Assembly (NCBI GenBank): GCA_002309635.1
Contig: DBXO01000035.1
Coordinates: 1-51,301, forward strand
Source: Ruminococcus flavefaciens
GTDB lineage: Bacteria; Bacillota; Clostridia; Oscillospirales; Ruminococcaceae
Length of the DNA stretch: 51,301 nt
Reading direction: 5' to 3'
How positions within the stretch are numbered: position 1 is the first letter of the stretch; each line of letters begins with the position of its first letter. Under the pieces are notes generated by a model that did not search any database, had not been told where the DNA came from, and worked only from the letters and a program-made list of their open reading frames with translations. Both the position numbers and the translations under genes were made by a program. This document shows positions 1-8,859 of this stretch, piece after piece.

Positions 1-85
1 TGTATTCTTACATCAAGAAGAGTGGTACCACGGAGTATAATTGCAGCTTCGTCTCTTCCATGCCGTTGCATGGAGGAGTTTTTTT
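1..85 (+). promoter_or_regulatory. T-box riboswitch, 3' part (antiterminator and terminator), truncated by window start
   Basis: The 3' half of a T-box leader. The T-box bulge TGGTACC lies at 23-29. It is flanked by AAGAG (18-22) and ACG (30-32), which can pair with CTCTT (53-57) and CGT (50-52) to form the antiterminator. The competing terminator has stem arms CTCTTCCATGC (53-63) and GCATGGAGGAG (68-78), loop CGTT, and a seven-T run (79-85). In this family an uncharged tRNA binds by its NCCA end and stabilises the antiterminator. The variable base after TGG is T, so it should pair with a discriminator A, as in tRNA-Leu, Ile or Val. The specifier loop lies outside the window; leucine is inferred from the downstream leu genes. 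Confidence 0.88.
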
Positions 86-129
86 ATACCCTCCGCAATG
101 ACAGAACGGATCGGAATGGAGGTCTCACA

Positions 130-1794
130 ATGAATAATGTCAGCAAGTACACACGGCAGTTCTTTGAAGCGCCGAAAACATCAATGAAATGGACGGAAAA
201 GTCCTATATCGACAAGGCTCCGCAGTGGTGCAGCGTCGATCTCCGCGACGGAAACCAGGCGCTTATCATACCCATGAGCCTCGGCGAGAAGCTTGAATTC
301 TTCCAGCAGCTGGTGGATATCGGCTTCAAGGAGATAGAGATAGGCTTTCCCGCCGCCTCTGAGACCGAATACGACTTCTGCCGCACTCTCATAGAACAGG
401 ACCTCATCCCCGACGACGTTACCATACAGGTACTCACACAGTCGAGAGAGCATATCATAGAAAAGACCTTCGAGGCTCTCAGAGGCTGCAAAAGCGCTAT
501 AGTTCATCTTTATAATTCCACCTCCGCTGCACAGCGCGAGCAGGTCTTCCGCAAGAGCAAGGAGGAGATAACGGATATCGCCGTCAGCGGAGCAAGACTC
601 TGCAAGGAATACCGTGAAAAATACAAGGGGAACTACAGGTTTGAATATTCCCCCGAAAGCTTCACGGGAACGGAGCCCGAATTCGCACTGGATGTCTGTA
701 ACGCCGTACTCGACGTATGGCAGCCTACTCCCGATGACAAGGTCATAATCAACCTGCCCGTAACGGTGCAGCTCTCAATGCCCCATGTTTACGCAAATCA
801 GGTGGAGTATATGTGCGAGAACCTGAAATACCGCGAAAACGTCATAGTCTCCCTCCACCCCCACAACGACCGCGGCTGCGCGGTGGCTGACACGGAAATG
901 GGACTCCTTGCGGGAGCGGAGCGTGTTGAGGGAACGCTCTTCGGAAACGGCGAGCGCACAGGAAATGTGGACATAGTGGTCCTCGCCATGAACATGTATT
1001 CCCAGGGCGTTGATCCGCAGCTCGATCTCAGCGATATACCGTCGGTCTCGGAACTCTATACCCGCGTTACCCGAATGAATATCTATGAGCGCCAGCCTTA
1101 TTCCGGAAAGCTGGTCTTTGCCGCATTCAGCGGTTCACATCAGGACGCTATCGCCAAGGGTCTGAAATGGCGTGAGGAGGGGCATACTCAGTTCTGGACC
1201 GTCCCATATCTCCCTATCGATCCCGAAGACGTGGGCAGGGAATACTCCGCAGACGTTATCCGTATCAACAGCCAGTCGGGCAAGGGCGGTATCGGCTATA
1301 TCCTCGAGACCCGTTTCGGCTACAACCTGCCGAAGAAAATGCGCGAGAGCGTGGGATACGTGGTCAAGGGCATATCGGACCGCAAGCACAAGGAACTCCT
1401 ACCCGACGAGGTATACGAGATATTCAAGCAGAACTACGTGGATATAATCACCCCCATACACATCAGCGAGACCCACTTCGTACAGCGTGACGGCATCGAG
1501 GCTACAATAAGCTTCTCCTACAACGGCAGGAACGTCACTGTCACCGATACGGGAAACGGACGTCTTGACGCCGTCAGCAACGCCATAAAGTCCTACACAA
1601 ATGCGGACTACAGCCTGAACAGCTACTCCGAGCATGCGCTGGAGGTGGGCTCCGCTTCAAAGGCGGTCTCCTATGTCGAGATAGTCTCGTCAGACGGAAA
1701 GAGTTTCTGGGGAACAGGTATAGACAACGATATCATCACATCGTCTGTAAAGGCGCTGGTAAGCGCAGTAAACAATATGCTCAGCGCTGTATAA
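130..1794 (+). CDS. leuA: 2-isopropylmalate synthase (long, yeast/actinobacterial-type LeuA)
   Basis: Condenses acetyl-CoA with 2-oxoisovalerate, the first committed step of leucine synthesis. The reading frame is open from position 22, but that stretch is the T-box terminator. The ATG at 130 has GGAGG just upstream and gives 554 aa, normal for the long LeuA class. DLRDG (residues 37-41) and HPHND are the TIM-barrel metal/active-site motifs, followed by a GNGERTGN segment. The C-terminal ~150 residues match the LeuA regulatory (dimer) domain, which binds leucine in the family. It is the first gene after the T-box and heads the leu/ilv operon, so it is probably controlled both by tRNA charging and by leucine feedback. 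Confidence 0.95.
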   Translation: MNNVSKYTRQFFEAPKTSMKWTEKSYIDKAPQWCSVDLRDGNQALIIPMSLGEKLEFFQQLVDIGFKEIEIGFPAASETEYDFCRTLIEQDLIPDDVTIQVLTQSREHIIEKTFEALRGCKSAIVHLYNSTSAAQREQVFRKSKEEITDIAVSGARLCKEYREKYKGNYRFEYSPESFTGTEPEFALDVCNAVLDVWQPTPDDKVIINLPVTVQLSMPHVYANQVEYMCENLKYRENVIVSLHPHNDRGCAVADTEMGLLAGAERVEGTLFGNGERTGNVDIVVLAMNMYSQGVDPQLDLSDIPSVSELYTRVTRMNIYERQPYSGKLVFAAFSGSHQDAIAKGLKWREEGHTQFWTVPYLPIDPEDVGREYSADVIRINSQSGKGGIGYILETRFGYNLPKKMRESVGYVVKGISDRKHKELLPDEVYEIFKQNYVDIITPIHISETHFVQRDGIEATISFSYNGRNVTVTDTGNGRLDAVSNAIKSYTNADYSLNSYSEHALEVGSASKAVSYVEIVSSDGKSFWGTGIDNDIITSSVKALVSAVNNMLSAV

Positions 1795-1827
1795 ACGAGC
1801 AAACACAAAAGTAAAGGACATGATACT

Positions 1828-3525
1828 ATGAAAATATCAGGTGCAAAAATAGTTGTCGAAACACTGATAGAACAGGGCTGCGACACTGTATTCGGCTATC
1901 CGGGAGGACAGGTGATCGACCTCTTCGACGAGCTGTATTCCGCACAAAGCCGCATAAAACACATTCTCGCCGCCCACGAGCAGGGAGCAGCTCATGCAGC
2001 GGACGGCTATGCCCGCTCCACAGGAAAGGTGGGCGTTGTCATAGCCACCTCGGGCCCCGGTGCTACAAACCTTGTAACAGGCATAGCTACGGCATATCTC
2101 GACTCAGTGCCAATGGTCGCCATAACGGGAAACGTTGCATGCAGTCTCATAGGACGCGACAGCTTTCAGGAGGTGGACATAGTAGGCGTTACCATGCCCA
2201 TAACCAAGCATAATTTCATAGTAAAGGATATAAAAGAGCTTGCGGACACCCTCCGCACAGCCTTTAAAATAGCCAAATCAGGCAGACAGGGCCCCGTTCT
2301 CGTGGATATCCCCAAGGACGTGCAGGAGGCTCTCTGCGAGTACGAATCCAACGCACAGCCTGTGATACCCTATCCCCTTACCTTTGCCTCGGAGGAAAAG
2401 CTGCAGAAGGCAGCAGCTCTCATAAACAGCTGCGAAAAGCCCTATATCTTCTTCGGCGGCGGAGTTATAAGCGGAAAGGCTTCACAGCAGGTAATGGCTC
2501 TTGCAGACAAGATAGACGCACCTCTCGGCTGCTCCCTTATGGGACTTTCGGCAGTTCCCTGCGACCACCCGAGATTTCTCGGTATGCAGGGCATGCACGG
2601 ACATTTTGCCTCCTCTGCGGCTCAGTATGAAGCCGACCTTATAATAGCTCTCGGCGTAAGGTTCAGCAACAGGGCAACGGGAGACGATTCCCGCTATCAC
2701 AAGCATACAAGCATTATCCATATAGATATCGACGGCGCGGAGCTCCACAAGAACGTAGCCGCAGACGTTGCCATAAAGGGAGACCTGCACGACTCGCTGG
2801 AGCGCCTTATCGACATGGCTGAGGAAAAACGGCACCCCATGTGGCAGGAGCGCATTTCACAGCTCAGGAAGGAGGAAAAGCTGCATACCGACTCCGCACT
2901 GAGTGCAGCAAGAGAGAAAAACGGCGGCAAAAAGCTCAGCCCATATGAGATAATAGATATCATCAGCTCACGGGCGGGAGAGGACGCAGTTATCGTAACA
3001 GACGTGGGTCAGCATCAGATGTGGACGGCTCAGCGCTATCCTCTGAAAAAGCCCCGCACCTTCCTTTCAAGCGGCGGTCTCGGCACTATGGGCTTCGGAC
3101 TCGGAGCAGCCGTGGGAGCAGCCTCCGCTACGGGAAAGCGCTGCGTACTCTTCACAGGCGACGGCAGCTTCGGCATGGACCTCTGCGAGCTTGCAACGGC
3201 AGTTTCGCAGGAGCTCCCCATAACAATAGTTATAATGAACAACGGCGTACTGGGAATGGTCCGCCAGTGGCAGACACTTTTCTTCGACAGACGCTATTCA
3301 AACACCACTCTTGACAGAAAAACGGACTTCGCCAAGCTTGCAGAGGCTTTCGGCGCAAGAGGCGGTCATGCGTCCTCCGCAGCCGAGCTTGAAAAACTTG
3401 CGGACGAGGCTCTTTCCTGCAATACTCCTTTCGTTATCGACTGCGTGGTGGACAGCGACGAGCTTGTACTGCCCATGCTCCCCAACGGCGGAACGATAGA
3501 CGATATCATCACAGAGATAAAGTGA
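1828..3525 (+). CDS. ilvB: acetolactate synthase large subunit
   Basis: ThDP-dependent catalytic subunit (565 aa) that makes acetolactate from pyruvate, or acetohydroxybutyrate with 2-oxobutyrate, for valine, leucine and isoleucine synthesis. The catalytic glutamate sits in HEQGAAHAADGYAR (E51). The C-terminal ThDP/Mg motif begins GDGSFGMDL and ends with NNGVLGMVRQWQ, the usual AHAS segment rather than that of the catabolic enzyme. An AAAGGA ribosome site precedes the ATG. It lies 33 bp after leuA and 9 bp before ilvN. The ilvC and ilvD genes are not in the window. Confidence 0.95.
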   Translation: MKISGAKIVVETLIEQGCDTVFGYPGGQVIDLFDELYSAQSRIKHILAAHEQGAAHAADGYARSTGKVGVVIATSGPGATNLVTGIATAYLDSVPMVAITGNVACSLIGRDSFQEVDIVGVTMPITKHNFIVKDIKELADTLRTAFKIAKSGRQGPVLVDIPKDVQEALCEYESNAQPVIPYPLTFASEEKLQKAAALINSCEKPYIFFGGGVISGKASQQVMALADKIDAPLGCSLMGLSAVPCDHPRFLGMQGMHGHFASSAAQYEADLIIALGVRFSNRATGDDSRYHKHTSIIHIDIDGAELHKNVAADVAIKGDLHDSLERLIDMAEEKRHPMWQERISQLRKEEKLHTDSALSAAREKNGGKKLSPYEIIDIISSRAGEDAVIVTDVGQHQMWTAQRYPLKKPRTFLSSGGLGTMGFGLGAAVGAASATGKRCVLFTGDGSFGMDLCELATAVSQELPITIVIMNNGVLGMVRQWQTLFFDRRYSNTTLDRKTDFAKLAEAFGARGGHASSAAELEKLADEALSCNTPFVIDCVVDSDELVLPMLPNGGTIDDIITEIK

Positions 3526-3534
3526 GGTGACATT

Positions 3535-4038
3535 ATGGAACAGCAGTATGTAATAGGCGTTATAGTAGCCAACGTTTCGGGCGTACTTTCAAGAGTTTCA
3601 GGTATGTTCACGCGGCGCGGCTTCAATATCGACAGCCTCACCGTGGGCGAGACCGAGTCAAGCGGCTTTTCGCGCATTACCATCGCCTTTCACGGCGATG
3701 AGGATATCAAGGAACGAATACTCCAGCAGCTTCAGAAGCTCCATGATGTCAGAGAGGTGGAGGTCCTTGACAACAAGGACACTGTAATACGCGAGCTCCT
3801 CCTCATAAAGGTACGCAACAAAGCCGAAATAAGGCAGGATATAATGACAGCGGTAGAGATATTCCGCTCAAAGATAGTGGACTACTCCCCTACGTCGCTG
3901 ACCTGCGAGCTGACAGGCGAGACCTCGAAAATAGACGCATTTATCGAGCTGCTCAAGCCCTTCGGCATAATGGAGATGTGTCGCACGGGAATAGTGGCTA
4001 TAGAGCGCGGCGAGAACTGCCTTAAAACAGTGAAATAA
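3535..4038 (+). CDS. ilvN: acetolactate synthase small (regulatory) subunit
   Basis: ACT-domain regulatory subunit (167 aa) that activates IlvB and confers valine feedback inhibition in the family. The N-terminal ACT domain (residues 5-80) contains NVSGVLSRVSGMFTRRGFN, a typical ligand-site segment, and is followed by the conserved C-terminal domain. Length is typical of the short bacterial form (called IlvH or IlvN). GAGGTG precedes the ATG, nine bases after the ilvB stop. Confidence 0.94.
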   Translation: MEQQYVIGVIVANVSGVLSRVSGMFTRRGFNIDSLTVGETESSGFSRITIAFHGDEDIKERILQQLQKLHDVREVEVLDNKDTVIRELLLIKVRNKAEIRQDIMTAVEIFRSKIVDYSPTSLTCELTGETSKIDAFIELLKPFGIMEMCRTGIVAIERGENCLKTVK

Positions 4039-4075
4039 ATCCGATAAGCATATCTTATCGAAAGGAATGATAAAA

Positions 4076-5344
4076 ATGGCAATGACAATGACGCAGAAGA
4101 TACTTGCGGCTCACTCGGGCAGAGAGTCGGTCAGTGCAGGAGAGCTTATCCTTGCAGACCTCGATCTTGTTCTCGGCAACGATATAACCTCTCCCGTGGC
4201 TATCAAGGAGTTCCGCAGGCTCGGCAGGGACAGCGTGTTCGACAGAGACAGGGTCGCAATGGTCATGGATCATTTCGTACCGAATAAGGACATAAAAGCG
4301 GCAGAACAATGTAAAATGTGCCGCGATTTCTGCACGGAACAGAACGTCACCCATTTTTACGACGTGGGAGAAATGGGCATAGAACACGCCCTGATCCCCG
4401 AAAAAGGCCTTGTCACCGCAGGGAACGCCGTTATCGGCGCAGACTCCCACACCTGCACCTACGGCGCTCTCGGAGCCTTTTCCACAGGCGTAGGCTCTAC
4501 GGATATGGCCTGCGGCATGGCAACAGGCAAGGCGTGGTTCAAGGTACCGTCGGCTGTGAAGTTCAACCTCACAGGTAATCTCCGCAGATATGTCTCGGGC
4601 AAGGACGTTATACTGCATATTATTGGTAAAATCGGCGTTGACGGAGCCCTCTACCGCTCCATGGAGTTCGCAGGCAGCGGACTTGCTTCACTTTCAATGG
4701 CCGACCGCTTCTGCATGGCGAATATGGCTATAGAGGCAGGAGCAAAGAACGGCATATTCGTGGTGGACGACATCACTCTCGAATATATCCGCGGGCACGG
4801 CTGTGCAGCTCCCACGGTCTGCAAAGCCGACGATGACGCTGAATACGATGAAGTCATAAATATAGACCTCTCCGAAACAGAGCCGACTGTAGCCTTTCCT
4901 CATCTTCCGGGGAACACAAGGACTTTCCCGGAAATAGGCAAAATAAAGATAGATCAGGTAGTTATAGGCTCCTGCACCAACGGCAGACTTGAGGACCTCA
5001 TCGCTGCCGCGGAGATAATGAAAGGCAGAAAAGCTGCCGGAAACGTACGGGTTATTGTGATCCCCGCCACTCAGAGGGTGTACCTCGAGGCAATGGAAAT
5101 GGGACTTCTCAGAACATTTATCGAATTCGGCGCAGTCGTGTCAACACCTACATGCGGCCCCTGTTTAGGCGGATACATGGGTATTTTAGCCGCAGGCGAG
5201 AGAGCCGTTGCAACTACCAACAGGAACTTCGTGGGACGTATGGGACACCCCGAATCCGAGGTATACCTTGCAAGCCCTGCAACTGCCGCAGCAAGCGCAG
5301 TAACAGGCAGGATAACAAGCCCGTGGGAGGTAATGGAACTATGA
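4076..5344 (+). CDS. leuC: 3-isopropylmalate dehydratase large subunit
   Basis: Aconitase-family subunit (422 aa) that isomerises 2- to 3-isopropylmalate with LeuD. The [4Fe-4S] cysteines are visible in GSCTNGRLEDL and PTCGPCLGG, and GADSHTCTYGALG is the conserved substrate-binding region. Length fits the LeuC2/homoaconitase-like class. An upstream in-frame ATG at 4067 overlaps the ribosome site AAAGGA, so the ATG at 4076 is preferred. The last four bases overlap leuD (ATGA), which implies translational coupling. Confidence 0.95.
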   Translation: MAMTMTQKILAAHSGRESVSAGELILADLDLVLGNDITSPVAIKEFRRLGRDSVFDRDRVAMVMDHFVPNKDIKAAEQCKMCRDFCTEQNVTHFYDVGEMGIEHALIPEKGLVTAGNAVIGADSHTCTYGALGAFSTGVGSTDMACGMATGKAWFKVPSAVKFNLTGNLRRYVSGKDVILHIIGKIGVDGALYRSMEFAGSGLASLSMADRFCMANMAIEAGAKNGIFVVDDITLEYIRGHGCAAPTVCKADDDAEYDEVINIDLSETEPTVAFPHLPGNTRTFPEIGKIKIDQVVIGSCTNGRLEDLIAAAEIMKGRKAAGNVRVIVIPATQRVYLEAMEMGLLRTFIEFGAVVSTPTCGPCLGGYMGILAAGERAVATTNRNFVGRMGHPESEVYLASPATAAASAVTGRITSPWEVMEL

Positions 5345-5835
5345 AATACACAGGAAACGTTATAAAATACGGCGACAACGTGGATACGGACGTTATAATC
5401 CCCGCACGTTACCTCAACACCAGCGACCACAAAGAGCTTGCGAGCCACTGCATGGAGGATCTGGACAGTACCTTCGTGAACCGCGTAAAACAGGGGGACA
5501 TCATCACTGCAGGACAGAATTTCGGCTGCGGTTCCTCCCGCGAACACGCTCCCATAGCCATAAAGGCAAGCGGAGTCTCCCTCGTTATCGCAAAGAGCTT
5601 TGCCCGTATCTTCTACAGGAACGCCATAAATATAGGTCTCGCTATAGTGGAGTGTCCCGCTGCTGCGGAGGAGATATCGGAGGGAGATACCGTGGAAGCC
5701 GACCTCGACAACGGCATTATCCGCAATATAACCACGGGCAGGGAGTATAAAACGGCTCCGTTCCCCTTGTTTGTGCAGAAAATAATCGAAAACGGCGGAC
5801 TTATGGAGTCTGTCGCAAAGGGAATACTGAACTGA
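5341..5835 (+). CDS. leuD: 3-isopropylmalate dehydratase small subunit
   Basis: Swivel-domain partner of LeuC (164 aa). Conserved motifs are DNVDTDVIIPARYL near the N terminus and NFGCGSSREHAPIAIKASG around residue 60. The frame is open well upstream inside leuC, but the ATGA overlap at 5341 with GGAGG upstream marks the true start, and the product then has the normal LeuD2 length. It stops one base before the next gene begins, so the cluster is tightly packed here. Confidence 0.95.
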   Translation: MKYTGNVIKYGDNVDTDVIIPARYLNTSDHKELASHCMEDLDSTFVNRVKQGDIITAGQNFGCGSSREHAPIAIKASGVSLVIAKSFARIFYRNAINIGLAIVECPAAAEEISEGDTVEADLDNGIIRNITTGREYKTAPFPLFVQKIIENGGLMESVAKGILN

Positions 5836-5836
5836 T

Positions 5837-6547
5837 ATGACAAAAACCCAAAACTTCTTCAAAAGCACGAAATACCTGTGGATAGGCGGAGTTCTCGGCA
5901 TATTTCAGCAGATTCTCGGTCTGCTCCGCTCTGTTGATCCGATATTCCAGAAATACGACATAACAAACATAATGGGCGGACTTACCTTCTGGTCAGCTTT
6001 CATACTTCTGCTTCTGCTCAGGAAAAAGCCAACCGCAAAAGAGCACTTTCGTGATATTTTCCTGCTTTTCGTCGGACTTGACTTCTTCTACTACTTTTAC
6101 CTGATATTCGTGGATATATATGAATATTTCACCTATTTTCAAAGGTTACCCGAAGATAAGAAAAAGGGCTATACTATCTTTCAGAACACTCTTGAAGAGA
6201 TACCCGACTTTTTCAAGTGGACGGCTATCGGACTTGCGGCGGCAATACTGGGCTATATAGCCATCCGTTCAAGGGACAAGGGCAGAAAAAAGCTGTATAT
6301 CGCGCTCCTGCTGCCATTTTTTGCGTTTTTTGCATTATATATCTGTGATGACGCAGTATACACCGTCAATTACATAAAACAGGAACTTACTCCCGTCGAT
6401 GAGCGCCCTGTCGGAATGTGCTGCATTTTTTCGCCGGTATTGAACTTATTCGACCTGATCGCGGCGGCAGTATGCGTATTTCTCTACGCAAGATACAAGC
6501 CGTGGAACTACCCGCCCCGCCATGATGCGGTGAGCAGTGATCAGTAA
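5837..6547 (+). CDS. polytopic membrane protein of unknown function inside the leu operon
   Basis: 236-aa hydrophobic protein with five or six predicted membrane segments (about residues 14-32, 45-62, 72-95, 127-145, 152-175 and 190-210) and short charged loops. I do not recognise the family. It begins one base after the leuD stop, so it is almost certainly cotranscribed and translationally coupled, yet no such gene is standard in leucine operons. It is Phe/Tyr-rich. Its last codons (VSSDQ) run into a short repeat-like sequence at the 3' end, so the C terminus may have been altered by that repeat. A transport role is possible but unsupported. Confidence 0.75.
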   Translation: MTKTQNFFKSTKYLWIGGVLGIFQQILGLLRSVDPIFQKYDITNIMGGLTFWSAFILLLLLRKKPTAKEHFRDIFLLFVGLDFFYYFYLIFVDIYEYFTYFQRLPEDKKKGYTIFQNTLEEIPDFFKWTAIGLAAAILGYIAIRSRDKGRKKLYIALLLPFFAFFALYICDDAVYTVNYIKQELTPVDERPVGMCCIFSPVLNLFDLIAAAVCVFLYARYKPWNYPPRHDAVSSDQ

Positions 6548-6560
6548 TTAGCAGGCAGTG
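6530..6560. repeat. short intergenic repeat of the 'agtgatcagtaattag' type
   Basis: The stretch resembles the terminal part of the inverted-repeat element at 26974-27060 (GTGATTAGTG and CACTAATCAC ends, with an internal TGATCACTAA). It supplies the stop codon of the preceding membrane protein. Only partial similarity is visible, so this may be a degenerate copy. Confidence 0.35.
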
Positions 6561-6639
6561 CAGGGGACGCTGAGTACGCCTCCTCTGCTGTTCTGAATAA
6601 AACCAATGGCTGAAGGCTGAAAACAGAAAGGAGTATATT

Positions 6640-7716
6640 ATGGAACTGAAGATCGCATTGTTAAAGGGCGACGGCATTGGTCCCGAAATAGTGGACAGCG
6701 CCGTAGCGGTACTGGAAAAGGTGGCGAAGAAGTTCGGACACAGCTTCATCTTTACACCCTATCTCATAGGCGGCTGTGCTATCGACGAAACTGGAGTTCC
6801 TCTGCCGCAGGAAACTGTTGACGGCTGTCTTGCGTCAGACAGCGTTCTCCTCGGAGCTGTGGGCGGTCCCAAATGGGACGGTCTCGGCGGCGACGTCCGC
6901 CCCGAAAAGGCTCTCCTCGGCATACGCTCCGCACTGGGACTTTACACAAATCTCCGCCCCGCAAAGCTCTACCCTGCCCTGAGAAACGCTTCTCCGCTGA
7001 AAGATGAGATAGTCGGCGACGGATTTGATCTCCTCATTGTCAGGGAGCTCACAGGGGGCATATATTTCGGCGAGCGCGGTCTCCGCGAGGGTAAATACGG
7101 TACGGAGGCATTCGACACCGAGGCTTACAGCATAACCGAGATAGAGCGTATCGGCAAGGCCGCCTTTGAAGCCGCCATGAAGCGCAGAAAGTATGTATGC
7201 AGTATCGACAAGGCAAATGTTCTTGAGTCCTCAAGACTCTGGAGAAAGACCATGCACGAGCTGGCAGAGCAGTACCCTGAAGTCCGCTTCACGGATATGC
7301 TGGTGGACAATGCGGCTATGCAGCTGGTCCGTGACCCGAAACAGTTCGATGTCATCGTTACGTCCAATATGTTCGGAGATATACTTTCAGATGAAGCCTC
7401 TCAGATAACCGGCTCAATAGGCATGCTCGCCTCGGCTTCGCTTGGAGCTTCAAAGCGCGGACTGTACGAACCCATACACGGCTCGGCTCCCGACATTACC
7501 GGAAAGGGCCTCGCAAATCCCATTGCTACGATACTTTCGGGAGCAATGATGCTGAGATACTCCTTCGGTCTCAACAAGGAGGCTGACGCTATAGAAAAGG
7601 CAGTTGACAAGGTGCTCGGGGAGGGCTGGAGAACTGCGGACATAATCGGTACGGACAAGGATAAAATCCCCCTGACCTGTACGGAAATGACGGAGAAGAT
7701 ATTAAAGGTTATATAA
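6640..7716 (+). CDS. leuB: 3-isopropylmalate dehydrogenase
   Basis: NAD-dependent oxidative decarboxylase (358 aa) giving 2-oxoisocaproate, the last leucine-specific step before transamination. The N-terminal GDGIGPEIV, the metal/substrate motif around VTSNMFGDILSDEASQITG, and the cofactor-site segment YEPIHGSAPDITGKGLANP are all present. Length is normal. AAAGGAG precedes the ATG. It completes the operon but is separated from leuD by the unknown membrane gene and a ~90-bp repeat-bearing spacer. Confidence 0.96.
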   Translation: MELKIALLKGDGIGPEIVDSAVAVLEKVAKKFGHSFIFTPYLIGGCAIDETGVPLPQETVDGCLASDSVLLGAVGGPKWDGLGGDVRPEKALLGIRSALGLYTNLRPAKLYPALRNASPLKDEIVGDGFDLLIVRELTGGIYFGERGLREGKYGTEAFDTEAYSITEIERIGKAAFEAAMKRRKYVCSIDKANVLESSRLWRKTMHELAEQYPEVRFTDMLVDNAAMQLVRDPKQFDVIVTSNMFGDILSDEASQITGSIGMLASASLGASKRGLYEPIHGSAPDITGKGLANPIATILSGAMMLRYSFGLNKEADAIEKAVDKVLGEGWRTADIIGTDKDKIPLTCTEMTEKILKVI

Positions 7717-7765
7717 TCTTATTATAAGTTCGTATGACTGCAACAAAAAGTTTAAAAACTACTCA

Positions 7766-7794
7766 TTGACAAACTGCTCCTTTTGTATTATCAT
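7766..7794 (+). promoter_or_regulatory. sigma-A-type promoter for the lipoprotein gene at 7861
   Basis: TTGACA at 7766-7771, a 17-bp spacer, then TATCAT at 7789-7794. It lies 67 bp before the start codon. Confidence 0.8.
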
Positions 7795-7801
7795 ATATTG
7801 C

Positions 7802-7824
7802 ATACGGTACGCAAAAGACCGTAT
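7802..7824. promoter_or_regulatory. inverted repeat at the transcription start region
   Basis: ATACGGT (7802-7808) and ACCGTAT (7818-7824), separated by 9 bp, sit just after the -10 box. This is a suitable place for a repressor operator or a 5'-end hairpin. The binding protein is unknown. Confidence 0.5.
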
Positions 7825-7860
7825 ATCAATAACTAAACCACTTATCAAAGGAGTAAGGCT

Positions 7861-8421
7861 ATGAAAAAGAGATTATTGGGGTTAACATCATCAGCATTTA
7901 TTTTCGCAGCAGCTATCACAGGCTGTACAGTAAAAAGCGGGGATTCATCATTCAGCTTTTCAGTCTCAAAGGGCGACAAGTCCCATGACAATAAGAGCGA
8001 CACGTCAGCAAAGCCTGATATCAACGATTTCAAGGGCACCTACAAATGCAACGGATATGCTTCATGGAGCTTAAAAAACTATCCCGACTTAAGTGAACTG
8101 AAAAGCAGTCTTGAAACGAACCCTATGACCGTCTCGGATAAGGGCACCATGCACTTAAACGGAAAGGACTACAAGCTCATACCCGAAGGCACAAGCGGCG
8201 AAGCCATAATTTTCAGTATCGACGGAAGCGGCTTTGACCTGGACAAATTCCCGGACAGAGGCTTCATGGACGAGAAATACGACGGCGCTGTATACTTTGC
8301 AAAGGAGACCGAACATATGAAGGTCAACGGCACTGACGTGCCCTATGATACTTACAAGGTCTACCTGACCGCAAACGGAGACTCCTCCTGCGCGGCATAC
8401 CTGTCTTTCGACAAAGAATAA
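7861..8421 (+). CDS. putative lipoprotein, unknown function
   Basis: 186 aa. A lysine-containing N terminus and hydrophobic segment end in a lipobox (ITGC, Cys near residue 22), so the mature protein should be lipid-anchored on the outer face of the membrane. A Ser/Lys/Asp-rich linker follows, then a globular part that starts FKGTYKC. That opening resembles the FVGKWQC/FAGKWQC start of the two other small lipoproteins in this window (36999 and 45516), suggesting a diverged shared fold. It has its own promoter and is followed by ridA. Confidence 0.72.
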   Translation: MKKRLLGLTSSAFIFAAAITGCTVKSGDSSFSFSVSKGDKSHDNKSDTSAKPDINDFKGTYKCNGYASWSLKNYPDLSELKSSLETNPMTVSDKGTMHLNGKDYKLIPEGTSGEAIIFSIDGSGFDLDKFPDRGFMDEKYDGAVYFAKETEHMKVNGTDVPYDTYKVYLTANGDSSCAAYLSFDKE

Positions 8422-8445
8422 ACTCATAATAACGGAGGTATTTTT

Positions 8446-8832
8446 ATGCTTATCATCAACACAGACAAGGCACCCGCAGCAGTGGGGCCCTACTCACAGG
8501 CTATCGTTTCACACGGAATGGTCTTCACAAGCGGTCAGATCGCTATCGACCCAGCAACAAACACTGTTGCTGGCACGACTATTCAGGAGCAGACAGAGCA
8601 GATAATGAAGAATCTCGCAGCTGTTCTTGCAGAGGCGGGTTCAGGCTTCAATATGGCTGTGAAAACCACCTGCTTCCTTGCCGATATGAACGATTTTGCC
8701 GCTTTCAACGAGATATACGGCAAGTACTTCACCTCTCTCCCCGCAAGGAGCTGCGTTGCTGTAAAGACGCTTCCCAAGGGCGTTCTTGCAGAGGTGGAAG
8801 TGATCGCCGAAGTGTGTGATTATTCGTATTAA
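8446..8832 (+). CDS. ridA: RidA family enamine/imine deaminase
   Basis: 128 aa, the full length of the RidA/YjgF family. In this family it hydrolyses reactive 2-aminoacrylate and related enamine/imine intermediates released by PLP enzymes such as IlvA, which protects branched-chain and one-carbon enzymes. Visible motifs are GPYSQAI near the N terminus, FTSGQI, the central CFLADMNDF, and the C-terminal SCVAVKTLPKG with the conserved arginine just before it. GGAGG precedes the ATG. Its position close to the leu/ilv operon fits the known link to branched-chain metabolism. Confidence 0.93.
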   Translation: MLIINTDKAPAAVGPYSQAIVSHGMVFTSGQIAIDPATNTVAGTTIQEQTEQIMKNLAAVLAEAGSGFNMAVKTTCFLADMNDFAAFNEIYGKYFTSLPARSCVAVKTLPKGVLAEVEVIAEVCDYSY

Positions 8833-8859
8833 TGCCCCTGCACATATATGTGAAAATAC

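Noticed and set aside
22..129. N-terminal extension of LeuA
   Set aside because: The sequence is the T-box terminator; the ATG at 130 has a good ribosome site and gives the normal protein.
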